From the NCBI GenBank assembly GCA_002409585.1, contig DHNP01000033.1, positions 1-27,541 of the forward strand: a stretch of DNA of 27,541 nt. The letters are read 5' to 3'. Source of the stretch: Ruminococcaceae bacterium UBA5413 (GTDB taxonomy: Bacteria; Bacillota; Clostridia; Oscillospirales; Acutalibacteraceae). Position 1 is the first letter of the stretch; each line of letters opens with the position of its first letter. Shown piece after piece: positions 1 through 6,806 of this stretch. The notes beneath the pieces were generated by a model. It searched no databases. It saw only the letters and a program-made list of their open reading frames with translations, and was not told the origin of the DNA. The translations under genes were made by a program, and so were the position numbers.

Positions 1-24
1 AACGGCGTTTTGTCTTCAGGCTGT

Positions 25-50
25 GAGAAGGTTTACGCCTTCTCTTTTTT
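25..50 (+). terminator. Rho-independent terminator, copy 1 of a repeated hairpin
   Basis: A 7-bp stem (GAGAAGG 25-31 with CCTTCTC 38-44, loop TTTACG) is followed by six T. It presumably ends a gene lying left of the window. An almost identical hairpin occurs at 1306-1332. Confidence 0.75.
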
Positions 51-58
51 AATTTAAA

Positions 59-86
59 TTAAAGAGTGAAATTTAAATCTTATAAT
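59..86 (+). promoter_or_regulatory. Candidate promoter of the accessory gene cluster
   Basis: A perfect TATAAT lies at 81-86 with a weak -35 (TTAAAG, 59-64) 16 bp upstream, in AT-rich DNA just after a terminator. It would drive the gene at 145 with a leader of about 55 nt. The -35 is poor, so this rests mainly on the -10 and the position. Confidence 0.45.
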
Positions 87-144
87 AGTACCTAAAATAA
101 GCAATACTCACGTCCAATAACTTAGGTGAAAGGAGGCCTTTTGA

Positions 145-417
145 ATGAATGATAACGCTGATTTAGAGGAAGTACTGTTTAACCTGATTTTGTCGGATAA
201 AATCACCGTTTTCGACCTTGACTATGGATGCCGTTCAGCGTTCCCCGAACTGTATGTTGCTGAATTCAGAAAAACACGTTACTTTCCCGAACGGCATTAC
301 AGAGCGCTTGAAAAACTAAAGAATGATATTAACAATACAAAAAATGAAGAATTAAAAGCCGATCTGTTCCATTTATATATGACTTATAAAGAGCCGTATG
401 TGGAACCTTGTAAATAA
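145..417 (+). CDS. Small hypothetical protein, paralog of the N-terminal domain of the next gene
   Basis: This is a 90-residue soluble protein of unknown function. The start is set by AAAGGAGG at 129-136, 8 nt before the ATG. There is no signal peptide or membrane segment. Its motif LFNLILSDKITVFDL (about residues 11-25) matches CRLLLSGRISVFDL in the next gene, and both continue with similar alternating helical sequence, so the two are paralogs. The next gene begins at or just after this stop, which suggests translational coupling. The family is not one I can name. The neighbours (DUF4315-like, DUF3991/Toprim) suggest mobile-element cargo. Function is unknown. Confidence 0.75.
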   Translation: MNDNADLEEVLFNLILSDKITVFDLDYGCRSAFPELYVAEFRKTRYFPERHYRALEKLKNDINNTKNEELKADLFHLYMTYKEPYVEPCK

Positions 418-424
418 GGATGTG

Positions 425-1282
425 ATGAGAAAATTGGATTCATATTCTTTGCTTGCAGACACAATCTGCCGTCTTCTTTTATCAGGGCGCATTTCCGTGT
501 TTGATTTAACTCAGCTAGCCCGTTATTACGATAGCCGTTTTTATTTTTGCGAGCTTACGCGCATTAAGTGCTCAGGCGGAAATTATGAAGAAACACTTAA
601 ACGTATTTTATTTGAACTCACTGAAATTAATGATATACTGAAAAAAGAAATCATGTTATCACAACTTTTTAAGTATTGCGAGGCAAACGGTATGTCATTA
701 AGAAATTTTAACCCGTTTTATTGCAGACAACGTGAATTAGAATACTACAAATCCGAAATTTTAAAGCTCACAGAAAAGCTACTGGAACAGGAAGCTAAAG
801 ATTCCTCAATGCAATTAAGTGATGGATTCGCGGCCTTTTTATCCGAATATTTAAACCAGCATACACACGTAATGGCATTCCACAAATATGAAAGCCATAC
901 GGATATATTCATGGTTAAGTATAAGGACAATCCTATCTGGAATTATATGGCGAGCGAAATCTATTTCTATAGGTTAACAAATAATCAAAATCCGTTACAC
1001 TGCGCGCATGTAAATATAAAGGAAGAAGCGCTGACTGTAAGGATTGGCGACTTTATCGTAAACAGCTATGACATAAACCGTGGATATGGCTCAATACTTA
1101 TGGATTACCTTAAAGAATTTTCCGAAGCACGGGGAAAAGTAAATATAACAGGTTCACTCTCCCCTTTTGATTTAAGTACACATAAAGAGCGGTTACTACA
1201 CTTCTATAAAAAGCACGATTTTATTATCTCAAAGCCAAACGATAAAGGTTGGTGTTCTATTCAATGCAATCTTAAAAAATAG
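425..1282 (+). CDS. Two-domain protein: paralogous N-terminal domain fused to a GNAT-like acetyltransferase domain
   Basis: Numbered from the ATG at 425, this is a 285-residue protein; an in-frame upstream ATG lies at 398 (294 residues). I prefer 425 because TAAGGA lies at 415-420, although its spacing is short. The first ~90 residues resemble the whole preceding protein. A charged helical stretch with coiled-coil character follows. The last ~120 residues look like a GNAT fold: NRGYGSILMDYLKEF fits the acetyl-CoA-binding motif A (R/QxxGxG/A) and LLHFYKKHDFII fits motif B. A likely role is acetyl transfer to a small molecule or protein, but the substrate is unknown. Stand-alone and GNAT-fused forms of one domain side by side suggest local duplication. 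The fold call is fairly sure; the role is not. Confidence 0.65.
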   Translation: MRKLDSYSLLADTICRLLLSGRISVFDLTQLARYYDSRFYFCELTRIKCSGGNYEETLKRILFELTEINDILKKEIMLSQLFKYCEANGMSLRNFNPFYCRQRELEYYKSEILKLTEKLLEQEAKDSSMQLSDGFAAFLSEYLNQHTHVMAFHKYESHTDIFMVKYKDNPIWNYMASEIYFYRLTNNQNPLHCAHVNIKEEALTVRIGDFIVNSYDINRGYGSILMDYLKEFSEARGKVNITGSLSPFDLSTHKERLLHFYKKHDFIISKPNDKGWCSIQCNLKK

Positions 1283-1305
1283 TTACAAGTTCATATTGTT
1301 GTTTT

Positions 1306-1332
1306 GAGAAGGTTCACGCCTTCTCATTTTTT
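1306..1332 (+). terminator. Rho-independent terminator, copy 2 of the repeated hairpin
   Basis: GAGAAGG (1306-1312) pairs with CCTTCTC (1319-1325) around loop TTCACG, followed by A and six T. It differs from the hairpin at 25-50 only in the loop and one base before the T run. It sits only 18 nt before the next start codon, so it may act as an attenuator or processing site within the cluster. Confidence 0.65.
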
Positions 1333-1349
1333 ATGTAAGGAGTGATGTT

Positions 1350-1649
1350 ATGAGTGAAAAAATCAAATCACTGAAACGGTCGGTCAGCCGTGATGAAGAA
1401 AGGATACGTAAAATACAGGAAGAAATCAAGTCCAAGAAAGAAAAAATTAAAGAACTTGAAAATGCGGAAAATTTAAACCGCCTGAACGCCCTATCGGCAA
1501 AAGGATATGCGGTCGATAAAATCATCACCGCTATAGGCAATAAAGATACCGGCGCACTTATTGAACTTGTCGGCAGAAAAGGAACAGCAGAAGAAAGCGG
1601 AACCGGTTCCGCTTTTGAAATAAAAAAGGAGGATACATTGAATGAATAA
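1350..1649 (+). CDS. DUF4315-like coiled-coil protein
   Basis: This 99-residue protein has a good ribosome binding site (TAAGGAG about 7 nt before the ATG). Residues 1-40 are a highly charged Lys/Glu heptad-like helix ending in KELENAENL, followed by a short globular part (about 45-75). Size, composition and the LENAE motif resemble DUF4315, a small family seen in conjugative elements of Firmicutes. That is pattern recognition, not a search. Its last 8 nt overlap the next start, and the next gene's site AAAAAGGAGG lies inside its 3' end, so the two are translationally coupled. A perfect 22-nt palindrome is embedded in codons at 1594-1615. Function is unknown. Confidence 0.6.
   Translation: MSEKIKSLKRSVSRDEERIRKIQEEIKSKKEKIKELENAENLNRLNALSAKGYAVDKIITAIGNKDTGALIELVGRKGTAEESGTGSAFEIKKEDTLNE
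1594..1615. repeat. Perfect 22-nt palindrome inside the coiled-coil gene
   Basis: AAAGCGGAACC (1594-1604) is directly followed by its reverse complement (1605-1615). It lies 8 nt before the ribosome binding site of the next gene. A related arm, AAGCGGA with TCCGCTT, recurs in the hairpin at 3526-3554. Confidence 0.6.
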
Positions 1650-3036
1650 TTTACTTGATATGCTTGTCAAAACTGGTTACGAGGTAAGCAGCATTGGAAA
1701 TGACGTGCTGCCATGCACATTAAGGATTGGTAACGAGCCAATCGGTTTTTTGCTCGGCGACTTATCCGTAAGGCTTCTGCCTGAACATGAAAACGAACGG
1801 GCACGGTTAACTCCGGTAATAAATTTTGCAGCAGAAAACAGAGGTGCTGAGCCGATAGGTGAAGAATTCAAACTTTCCCAGTATAAAGACGTTATTTTTA
1901 CCGCCGCATTTGATTATAGTATCTGCAAGCCTTTATACAATGTTTATCGCCAGGACAAGGATAAAACCCTGACACTTCTTAATTCATCCGAAGACAAAGC
2001 AGAGGCGGCGCGCGACTTTGCTTCACGTTCCGGCCTTGTTGACGGCAACATTACTCCTCAGCGCGAAACGGACCGTATAGGCAAATTTATAAAATTCGTT
2101 AAAGATAAAGGTTATGCATTCCGCGAAAACCGCGAGGACGCAAACAGGGCCTACGATATTATCGATAAAGACGGCCATATTGCAGGCTTTATCGGTAAAG
2201 ACAACAAGGTTACTATTACCACCGACAACAAAAGGATAAACCGCACGTTAAGGGACGCGTATATTGATTCGAACACAGACAATAACATGCTGCCAAGCTT
2301 TTTTGAAAAGTTAAAGGAGCGCCTCAAAGAAATTGGGCTTGCACTTAAAGTAATTTTCACACCTCATGGAAAACATTTTGCCATCAACAACAGGCAGCAG
2401 CAGGAGGTTGCCTCCGTAAGTGAAACACGGCATACCGTTACATATACCGACGCGGCTACAAACGAACAGAAAGCACAGATTGATGCGCTCGTTGATGAGT
2501 TACGTAGTGAATCGCACGAAAAAGAATTTCCCTCCGCTGAAAAAGAAACAACAAACAGAACAAAAGCAGAGCCGCAGAAATTAGCAGCCACGGCAGCTGA
2601 GGTACGTAATGTGGCCGAAGCCGTCCTTTCTGACAGTGAGATGGCAGCAGTATTTTTCAACACTGTACTGTCGAGCCCTGATTTTGTTTCAAGGTTAAGT
2701 GAAAAAATGAAAGATATGCCACAACAAGTAAAGAATGAACACGCACCGGAAAAGCAAAACCCTAAAGCAAACGATATTAAGCAGGAATTTAGTCGCTATT
2801 ATGGCTTGCTCCAAACAACATTCGGGTTCAACTCGGAAAAATATAACAATATTTTATTCGAGATGAAAGAAAAATTCGGAACGACCGACCCGAAAGAATT
2901 CAGGGCCATGCTCCAAGAAAATAAAGTTAATGAAAACACCGCGCTTAGGGGCAGGCTACAGACTTCACAAAATATTGCCAATATAAAAAACAACGCACAG
3001 CAGCATGAAAATACGCACGAAAAGGAGAGGGCATAA
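1642..3036 (+). CDS. Hypothetical protein with two copies of an unnamed domain and a charged C-terminal half
   Basis: This is a 464-residue soluble protein, coupled to the preceding gene by an 8-nt overlap. Residues 1-75 contain GYEV...GNEPIGFLLGDLSVRLL; residues about 145-215 contain GYAF...DGHIAGFIGKDNKVTI. Both share a pattern of a GY turn, a glycine before GF(I/L), then D-x-x-V, so the protein seems to carry two copies of one domain. The next gene carries a third. The second half is Lys/Glu/Gln rich with long helices, including AATAAEVRNVAEAVLSDSEMAAVFF and a segment with FSRYYGLLQTTFGFNSEKYNN, and suggests a scaffold or nucleic-acid-associated protein. There is no signal peptide or membrane helix. 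Its place between DUF4315-like and DUF3991/Toprim-like genes recalls DUF4316-type genes of conjugative elements, but I cannot assert that family. Confidence 0.6.
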   Translation: MNNLLDMLVKTGYEVSSIGNDVLPCTLRIGNEPIGFLLGDLSVRLLPEHENERARLTPVINFAAENRGAEPIGEEFKLSQYKDVIFTAAFDYSICKPLYNVYRQDKDKTLTLLNSSEDKAEAARDFASRSGLVDGNITPQRETDRIGKFIKFVKDKGYAFRENREDANRAYDIIDKDGHIAGFIGKDNKVTITTDNKRINRTLRDAYIDSNTDNNMLPSFFEKLKERLKEIGLALKVIFTPHGKHFAINNRQQQEVASVSETRHTVTYTDAATNEQKAQIDALVDELRSESHEKEFPSAEKETTNRTKAEPQKLAATAAEVRNVAEAVLSDSEMAAVFFNTVLSSPDFVSRLSEKMKDMPQQVKNEHAPEKQNPKANDIKQEFSRYYGLLQTTFGFNSEKYNNILFEMKEKFGTTDPKEFRAMLQENKVNENTALRGRLQTSQNIANIKNNAQQHENTHEKERA

Positions 3037-3038
3037 TA

Positions 3039-3542
3039 ATGTTAGCCAAAGTGTCAGCATACCTTGAAAAGTTGGGCTATACTTCAGAAGAACAAGGCAG
3101 TCTAGAGAAATACCTTGTCGTTTTTAAAGACGGGCATCCGCTTGGGTTTATACTATCCGATTTATCAGTACGATTAGTTTCGGATGTTAAAGGTGCTGAA
3201 AACATTTCTGAAATCTTAAACTTCCTTAAGAAAAACCGCGACAGGCAGAGCGTTGGCAACGGAGAATTTTTGTTAGGCCTTTTCTGCGACAATAAATTAA
3301 CCACTTTTTATGACGAAAAGGACCGGATGGTACGTTATGCCACATATATTTTTGATGAAAAGACAGGCGAAGTTAGCAGCACGATTTTTGAATCGTATGA
3401 CGATGCTGCCTATAGGTTTGTAACGCAATCGCATATGATAGATTTTAAAAAGTACCTGCCAAAGCGGGACAGCTTTTCCGAAAAAATACGCAAACGTATT
3501 ATAAAATATCTGATGTCTAAATCAAAAGCGGAGCAGATTTAA
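3039..3542 (+). CDS. Hypothetical protein, paralog of the N-terminal domain of the preceding gene
   Basis: This is a 167-residue protein starting 2 nt after the preceding stop, with GGAGAGGG just upstream, so it is co-translated. Residues 1-85 contain GYTSEE...DGHPLGFILSDLSVRLVSD, clearly homologous to GNEPIGFLLGDLSVRLL next door, and the following stretch (LNFLKKNRDRQSVGNGEFLLGLF) also aligns with the neighbour's NFAAENRGAEPIGEEF. The second half is unique and ends in a basic tail (KIRKRIIKYLMSKSKA). No membrane segment is seen. Function is unknown; tandem duplication and divergence is the likely origin. Confidence 0.65.
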   Translation: MLAKVSAYLEKLGYTSEEQGSLEKYLVVFKDGHPLGFILSDLSVRLVSDVKGAENISEILNFLKKNRDRQSVGNGEFLLGLFCDNKLTTFYDEKDRMVRYATYIFDEKTGEVSSTIFESYDDAAYRFVTQSHMIDFKKYLPKRDSFSEKIRKRIIKYLMSKSKAEQI

Positions 3543-3554
3543 GCTGTTCCGCTT
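3526..3554 (+). other. Hairpin overlapping the stop codon of the preceding gene
   Basis: AAGCGGAGCAG (3526-3536) pairs with CTGTTCCGCTT (3544-3554), 11 bp with one G-U pair, spanning the TAA stop at 3540-3542. No strong T run follows, so it is more likely an mRNA stability or coupling element than a full terminator. Confidence 0.5.
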
Positions 3555-3573
3555 ATTTCATGGGGGTGATAAA

Positions 3574-4806
3574 ATGTCCGTAAGCAGAAAAACAGGAAAA
3601 ATATATTATACTGATGATGAACTGAAAGCGGCACTTGACAACAATAATGCCCTTAACTACGCTGTTTCACGCGGGTATAACCTGATACGTATTGGTAACG
3701 AGTATCATTTGAAGGAACATGACAGCATGGTATTCAAACAGGACGGCAGCTGGTTTTGGAACTCAAAGGGATTACACGGAAGGGCGATAGACTTCATACA
3801 AAATTATGAGGATAAAACTTATCCTGAAGCAATTTGCATACTTGCAGATACGATTGACCGCCCAGCGCCTGTTGGGCCGGTACATACTGTGAACGTATCT
3901 GCTGAAGAAAAGCCTGAATTTATACTCCCTGAACGCGCGGAAAATTACAGAAACATGTTTGCTTACCTGATTAAGGAAAGGTGCATAGGCCATGAACTTG
4001 TTAAAGGTCTCGCAGAGAACCACAAAATATACCAGGGCATAACGTATAATAAGCTTAAAATCATCGGATACGATAAAGGCGGAAACGCAATGTATTCGGT
4101 TAAAGAAAGATTCCATGACGATTTAAAAGATATACCCACAGTGCGCAGTGACATTAATACAGGCGAAACAGGCGCTCCATTTCGTAACGCTGAGTGCATT
4201 GCTCCGGCTGCAATTAACGAATTACTGGGAAGCGGGCAGATACGAGCTTTTCAAAACCTTGTAATGGTTGGATATGATGATAAGGGTACTCCCCGATATG
4301 CTTCCATGCGCTCAATGAACTCCACCGGAAAAGCTGTCAAGGTAGATGTTACAGGTTCAAATAAGAGCTTCCCTTTCGTAATTAAAGGCAAAGACGGATT
4401 TAATACCGTATGCGTGTTTGAAAGCCCTATAGAGGCGATGAGTTACAATTCTCTATGCCAAATTACGGACAGTAAGCGCATTGACTGCCCAATGATATCA
4501 CTCGGTGGGGCAGCGGCAACTCAGGCTCTTGACAGGTATTTGAAATGGCATCCGGAAATACATAACATTGTAGTCGGGCTTAATAACGACAGTAAAAAGT
4601 TTGGCCATGAAATAAACGCCGGCCTGAACGGAACAGAGAAAATAAAAAATGAGTATGGCCATGATTACAGCATTACCATTCATAAGCCTTACTTGGATGA
4701 CTGGAACGACGTCCTGAAAAACTACCGCAGGAATATTGAAGGGAAAATTTTAGGGCAAAAGCACTCAAAATATAAACAGACGGAGAAAACAGATATATCA
4801 ATCTAA
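3574..4806 (+). CDS. DUF3991/Toprim-like protein of mobile elements
   Basis: This is a 410-residue protein. The N-terminal region (about residues 25-95: YAVSRGYNLIRIGNEYHLKEHD, then SWFWNSKGLHGRAIDFI) matches the primase-CHC2-like part of DUF3991 proteins but lacks zinc-binding cysteines. The C-terminal Toprim part shows the conserved Glu in VCVFESPIEAMS (E283), then GLNNDS (336-340) where canonical Toprim proteins have D-x-D, and a late DDWNDVLKN motif typical of this family. The first Asp is Asn here (N337), so metal-dependent catalysis is doubtful. Related proteins are commonly found with conjugative transfer genes in Firmicutes and presumably act on DNA or primers during transfer. The start is supported by GGGGGTGATAAA just upstream. 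The following small gene begins 13 nt after the stop. Confidence 0.7.
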   Translation: MSVSRKTGKIYYTDDELKAALDNNNALNYAVSRGYNLIRIGNEYHLKEHDSMVFKQDGSWFWNSKGLHGRAIDFIQNYEDKTYPEAICILADTIDRPAPVGPVHTVNVSAEEKPEFILPERAENYRNMFAYLIKERCIGHELVKGLAENHKIYQGITYNKLKIIGYDKGGNAMYSVKERFHDDLKDIPTVRSDINTGETGAPFRNAECIAPAAINELLGSGQIRAFQNLVMVGYDDKGTPRYASMRSMNSTGKAVKVDVTGSNKSFPFVIKGKDGFNTVCVFESPIEAMSYNSLCQITDSKRIDCPMISLGGAAATQALDRYLKWHPEIHNIVVGLNNDSKKFGHEINAGLNGTEKIKNEYGHDYSITIHKPYLDDWNDVLKNYRRNIEGKILGQKHSKYKQTEKTDISI

Positions 4807-4819
4807 AAGGAGAATTCTT

Positions 4820-5008
4820 ATGTTTTTTAAAAAGCATGCAAAGAAAAACAATCCTTCGGAGTTTATAAGCCGTAAAGATGTAATTGAAAACATTCTTACG
4901 ATGTCCAATGGCCTTTCACATGGAATAACTGATTCTGAAACATTACAACACTGGCATGGCTATCTTGAAAACATTTTCAAAATACATTTTCCAGTTTTTA
5001 TTTTGTAG
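4820..5008 (+). CDS. Small hypothetical protein
   Basis: This is a 62-residue reading frame with a strong ribosome binding site (AAAGGAG about 8 nt before the ATG), placed between two clear genes on the same strand. The N-terminus is basic (MFFKKHAKKNN); the middle is a likely helix (RKDVIENILTMSNGLSH) and the C-terminus is hydrophobic (FKIHFPVFIL). No family is recognised. The case for a real gene rests on the ribosome binding site and the tight spacing. Confidence 0.5.
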   Translation: MFFKKHAKKNNPSEFISRKDVIENILTMSNGLSHGITDSETLQHWHGYLENIFKIHFPVFIL

Positions 5009-5047
5009 CAACAAGACAGCAAAATAAATCATAACGGAGGAAAACAA

Positions 5048-5695
5048 GTGGGAAACATAAAAATCACCGGCCTGCCCGCCATTGTTTCTCGAAGAAATCG
5101 CATTACGCTTGATTCGAAACTCTGCAGCTACTTTGGCATACCGAATGATGGACTTGTCCGAGCACAAATTAATAGCGACAGCATTTTAATATACCCGGAA
5201 AACCTGGTAAAACCTCAAACAATCGTTAAGCAAGTATCCATTCGGCGTTTTAACCTTCCTACATCCTGGGCAGAAAAAAACGGTGTAGTTATTGGGCAGT
5301 ACGCTTATCTTATTGCGGCAGATGCCGGCATACAAATACGTATAAAACCGTGGTCTGCAGAACAGTGCCGCCAATACGATGTGTGCGGTATACCAATCAA
5401 AATAACACACATGCACGTTTATATACCAAAAAGCATTTGGGGGCTTTATGGGATAGAGGCAGATTACGGGCTTATTGTGCAAGAAACACAGGGCAGCCGC
5501 ATAATTATGCGAAAATACACCCCGATATGCCAACGTATGCCGGTACAGGTAAGGCACAGATGCATTCCTATTAGCCCTGAGTGGTTATCGTTAAACGGTC
5601 TTATGGATGATGCCTCCATATGGCTTTATGGCATAAATGGCGGGATTGTATTATCTGTACGGCCAGCCTGCAATGAAGACTTTAATGATTTTTAA
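5048..5695 (+). CDS. Protein of four tandem AbrB/SpoVT-like units
   Basis: This 215-residue protein starts at GTG, set by GGAGG at 5036-5040. It reads as four units of about 45 residues: 4-50, 58-101, 113-156 and 163-206. Each has a basic beta strand, a short helix often with W (PTSWAEKNGV, PKSIWGLYGI, SPEWLSLNGL), an acidic or glycine turn, then two beta strands ending in Tyr/Lys-Pro or a similar basic end (ILIYPEN, IQIRIKPW, IIMRKY, VLSVRP). That is the layout of the swapped-hairpin AbrB/MazE/SpoVT DNA-binding fold, which normally acts as a dimer of one unit per chain. Four units in one chain could form two pseudo-dimers. A role as element-encoded DNA-binding regulator is inferred. No toxin gene partner is seen beside it. 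Confidence 0.6.
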   Translation: MGNIKITGLPAIVSRRNRITLDSKLCSYFGIPNDGLVRAQINSDSILIYPENLVKPQTIVKQVSIRRFNLPTSWAEKNGVVIGQYAYLIAADAGIQIRIKPWSAEQCRQYDVCGIPIKITHMHVYIPKSIWGLYGIEADYGLIVQETQGSRIIMRKYTPICQRMPVQVRHRCIPISPEWLSLNGLMDDASIWLYGINGGIVLSVRPACNEDFNDF

Positions 5696-5701
5696 TATTA
5701 T

Positions 5702-5743
5702 GCCGGGGCAGCTATCCTAAACAGATACTGCTCCGGCTTTTTT
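5702..5743 (+). terminator. Rho-independent terminator after the AbrB-like gene
   Basis: GCCGGGGCAG (5702-5711) pairs with CTGCTCCGGC (5728-5737), one G-U pair, followed by six T. It closes the eight-gene accessory cluster. Confidence 0.85.
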
Positions 5744-5754
5744 ATTTGCTGTAA

Positions 5755-5789
5755 CTTAAAACCGGAACTGGCTCCGGTTTTAAGCTTTT
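5755..5789. terminator. Second terminator, possibly bidirectional
   Basis: A perfect 12-bp stem, CTTAAAACCGGA (5755-5766) with TCCGGTTTTAAG (5773-5784), loop ACTGGC, is followed by C and five T. It lies 11 nt after the previous T run and isolates the J-domain gene. Confidence 0.7.
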
Positions 5790-5803
5790 TGTCGTTCTAA
5801 ATA

Positions 5804-5832
5804 TTGCTAATTGTTAATTCTTATGGTAAAAT
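5804..5832 (+). promoter_or_regulatory. Promoter of the J-domain gene
   Basis: TTGCTA (5804-5809), a 17-bp spacer and TAAAAT (5827-5832) form a good sigma-A promoter about 30 nt before the start codon. Confidence 0.65.
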
Positions 5833-5862
5833 AATTGTAATGTTACGTAAGAAGGTTGTCTG

Positions 5863-6573
5863 ATGTTGAATTATTATGAGGTTTTAGGCGTGAGCGAAGA
5901 CGCTACCACTGAGCAAATAAAGACCGCATACAGAGAATTAGCGAAGAAATATCACCCTGACGTAAATAATGCGCCAAACGCAGCAGCTTTCTTTAGGCTC
6001 ATAAATGAGGCCTATGAAACATTAATTGACAGCAATAACAAAGATAGATATGATAAAGAATCAGCTAATAATACTGATGATTCAACATCATTTCAAAATA
6101 ATATTGTATATACATCATATGATCTTAAGGTAATGGATATTGAGAGAATGATACATGAACATGCAAAGAACAGAGCAGAATATGAAAATGATGTGCGGAC
6201 TTTATTCAAAATGCATACAATCCCAGTTAAAATAATTCTAGTGCTAGTAAGAATTTTCCTTGCACCATTTATTCCTATTTTTTCACTTGCTTTTTTTATT
6301 TTAAAAGGAATATCTTGCATAGCTTCCGTTCTATCTAAAATTCTATCAGTGGGTTCAATATTATTAGCGGCTTTAGCAATAGTTAGAAAGGGCCCTTTTG
6401 AGGATTATGTTGGCAATAAACTGTTACCAGTTGCCATATTAATGGTGGCAGCAGTTATTTTATACTTTTTACCGAAATTCTTATCTTTTGCAACGGATAA
6501 ATTAGAAGATTTTTTAGATGATTTTAAAGATTACATAGAACAGCTTAGCTTTTTATTTAAAAAGGAAAAATAA
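5863..6573 (+). CDS. J-domain (DnaJ-like) membrane protein
   Basis: This is a 236-residue protein. Residues 3-64 are a canonical J domain (YYEVLGVSEDATTEQIKTAY) with the HPD motif at 31-33, which stimulates DnaK ATPase in the family. There is no Gly/Phe region, zinc-finger domain or C-terminal substrate domain of true DnaJ. From about residue 124 there are hydrophobic stretches (IILVLVRIFLAPFIPIFSLAFFIL, ISCIASVLSKILSVGSILLAAL, LLPVAILMVAAVILYFLPKF), giving about three membrane segments, then an acidic amphipathic tail. It presumably recruits DnaK to a membrane site. It is AT-rich, has its own promoter, and sits between terminators and the structured RNA region. No dnaK or grpE gene is nearby. 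Confidence 0.85.
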   Translation: MLNYYEVLGVSEDATTEQIKTAYRELAKKYHPDVNNAPNAAAFFRLINEAYETLIDSNNKDRYDKESANNTDDSTSFQNNIVYTSYDLKVMDIERMIHEHAKNRAEYENDVRTLFKMHTIPVKIILVLVRIFLAPFIPIFSLAFFILKGISCIASVLSKILSVGSILLAALAIVRKGPFEDYVGNKLLPVAILMVAAVILYFLPKFLSFATDKLEDFLDDFKDYIEQLSFLFKKEK

Positions 6574-6582
6574 AAATTTTCC

Positions 6583-6611
6583 TTGCAATTTTCTTTATAT
6601 TGGAGTATAAT
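6583..6611 (+). promoter_or_regulatory. Strong promoter driving the non-coding region
   Basis: TTGCAA (6583-6588), exactly 17 bp, TATAAT (6606-6611). Transcription would start near 6616-6619. No open reading frame with a ribosome binding site follows on this strand for over 600 nt. Confidence 0.8.
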
Positions 6612-6763
6612 TTCTACGTGGACATAAAAAAAAGACATCCACAGGGGAAGAATCACCACCTAAATGATTAATCCCCATCCGCCATAAAGGTACATGCATA
6701 CCGTTATGACTTGTGAACGCCGATTGTACGTAGTTTATTTTACTGCGTTTTTCGGATAGATGC

Positions 6764-6806
6764 AAGCCTGTACCTGACTTGACGGAGGGTTCAGGCTTTC
6801 TTTTTT
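6764..6806 (+). terminator. Terminator-like hairpin inside the non-coding region
   Basis: AAGCCTGTACC (6764-6774) pairs with GGTTCAGGCTT (6788-6798) with one mismatch, followed by TCTTTTTT. If active it would give a ~190-nt RNA from the promoter at 6583-6611. Confidence 0.6.
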
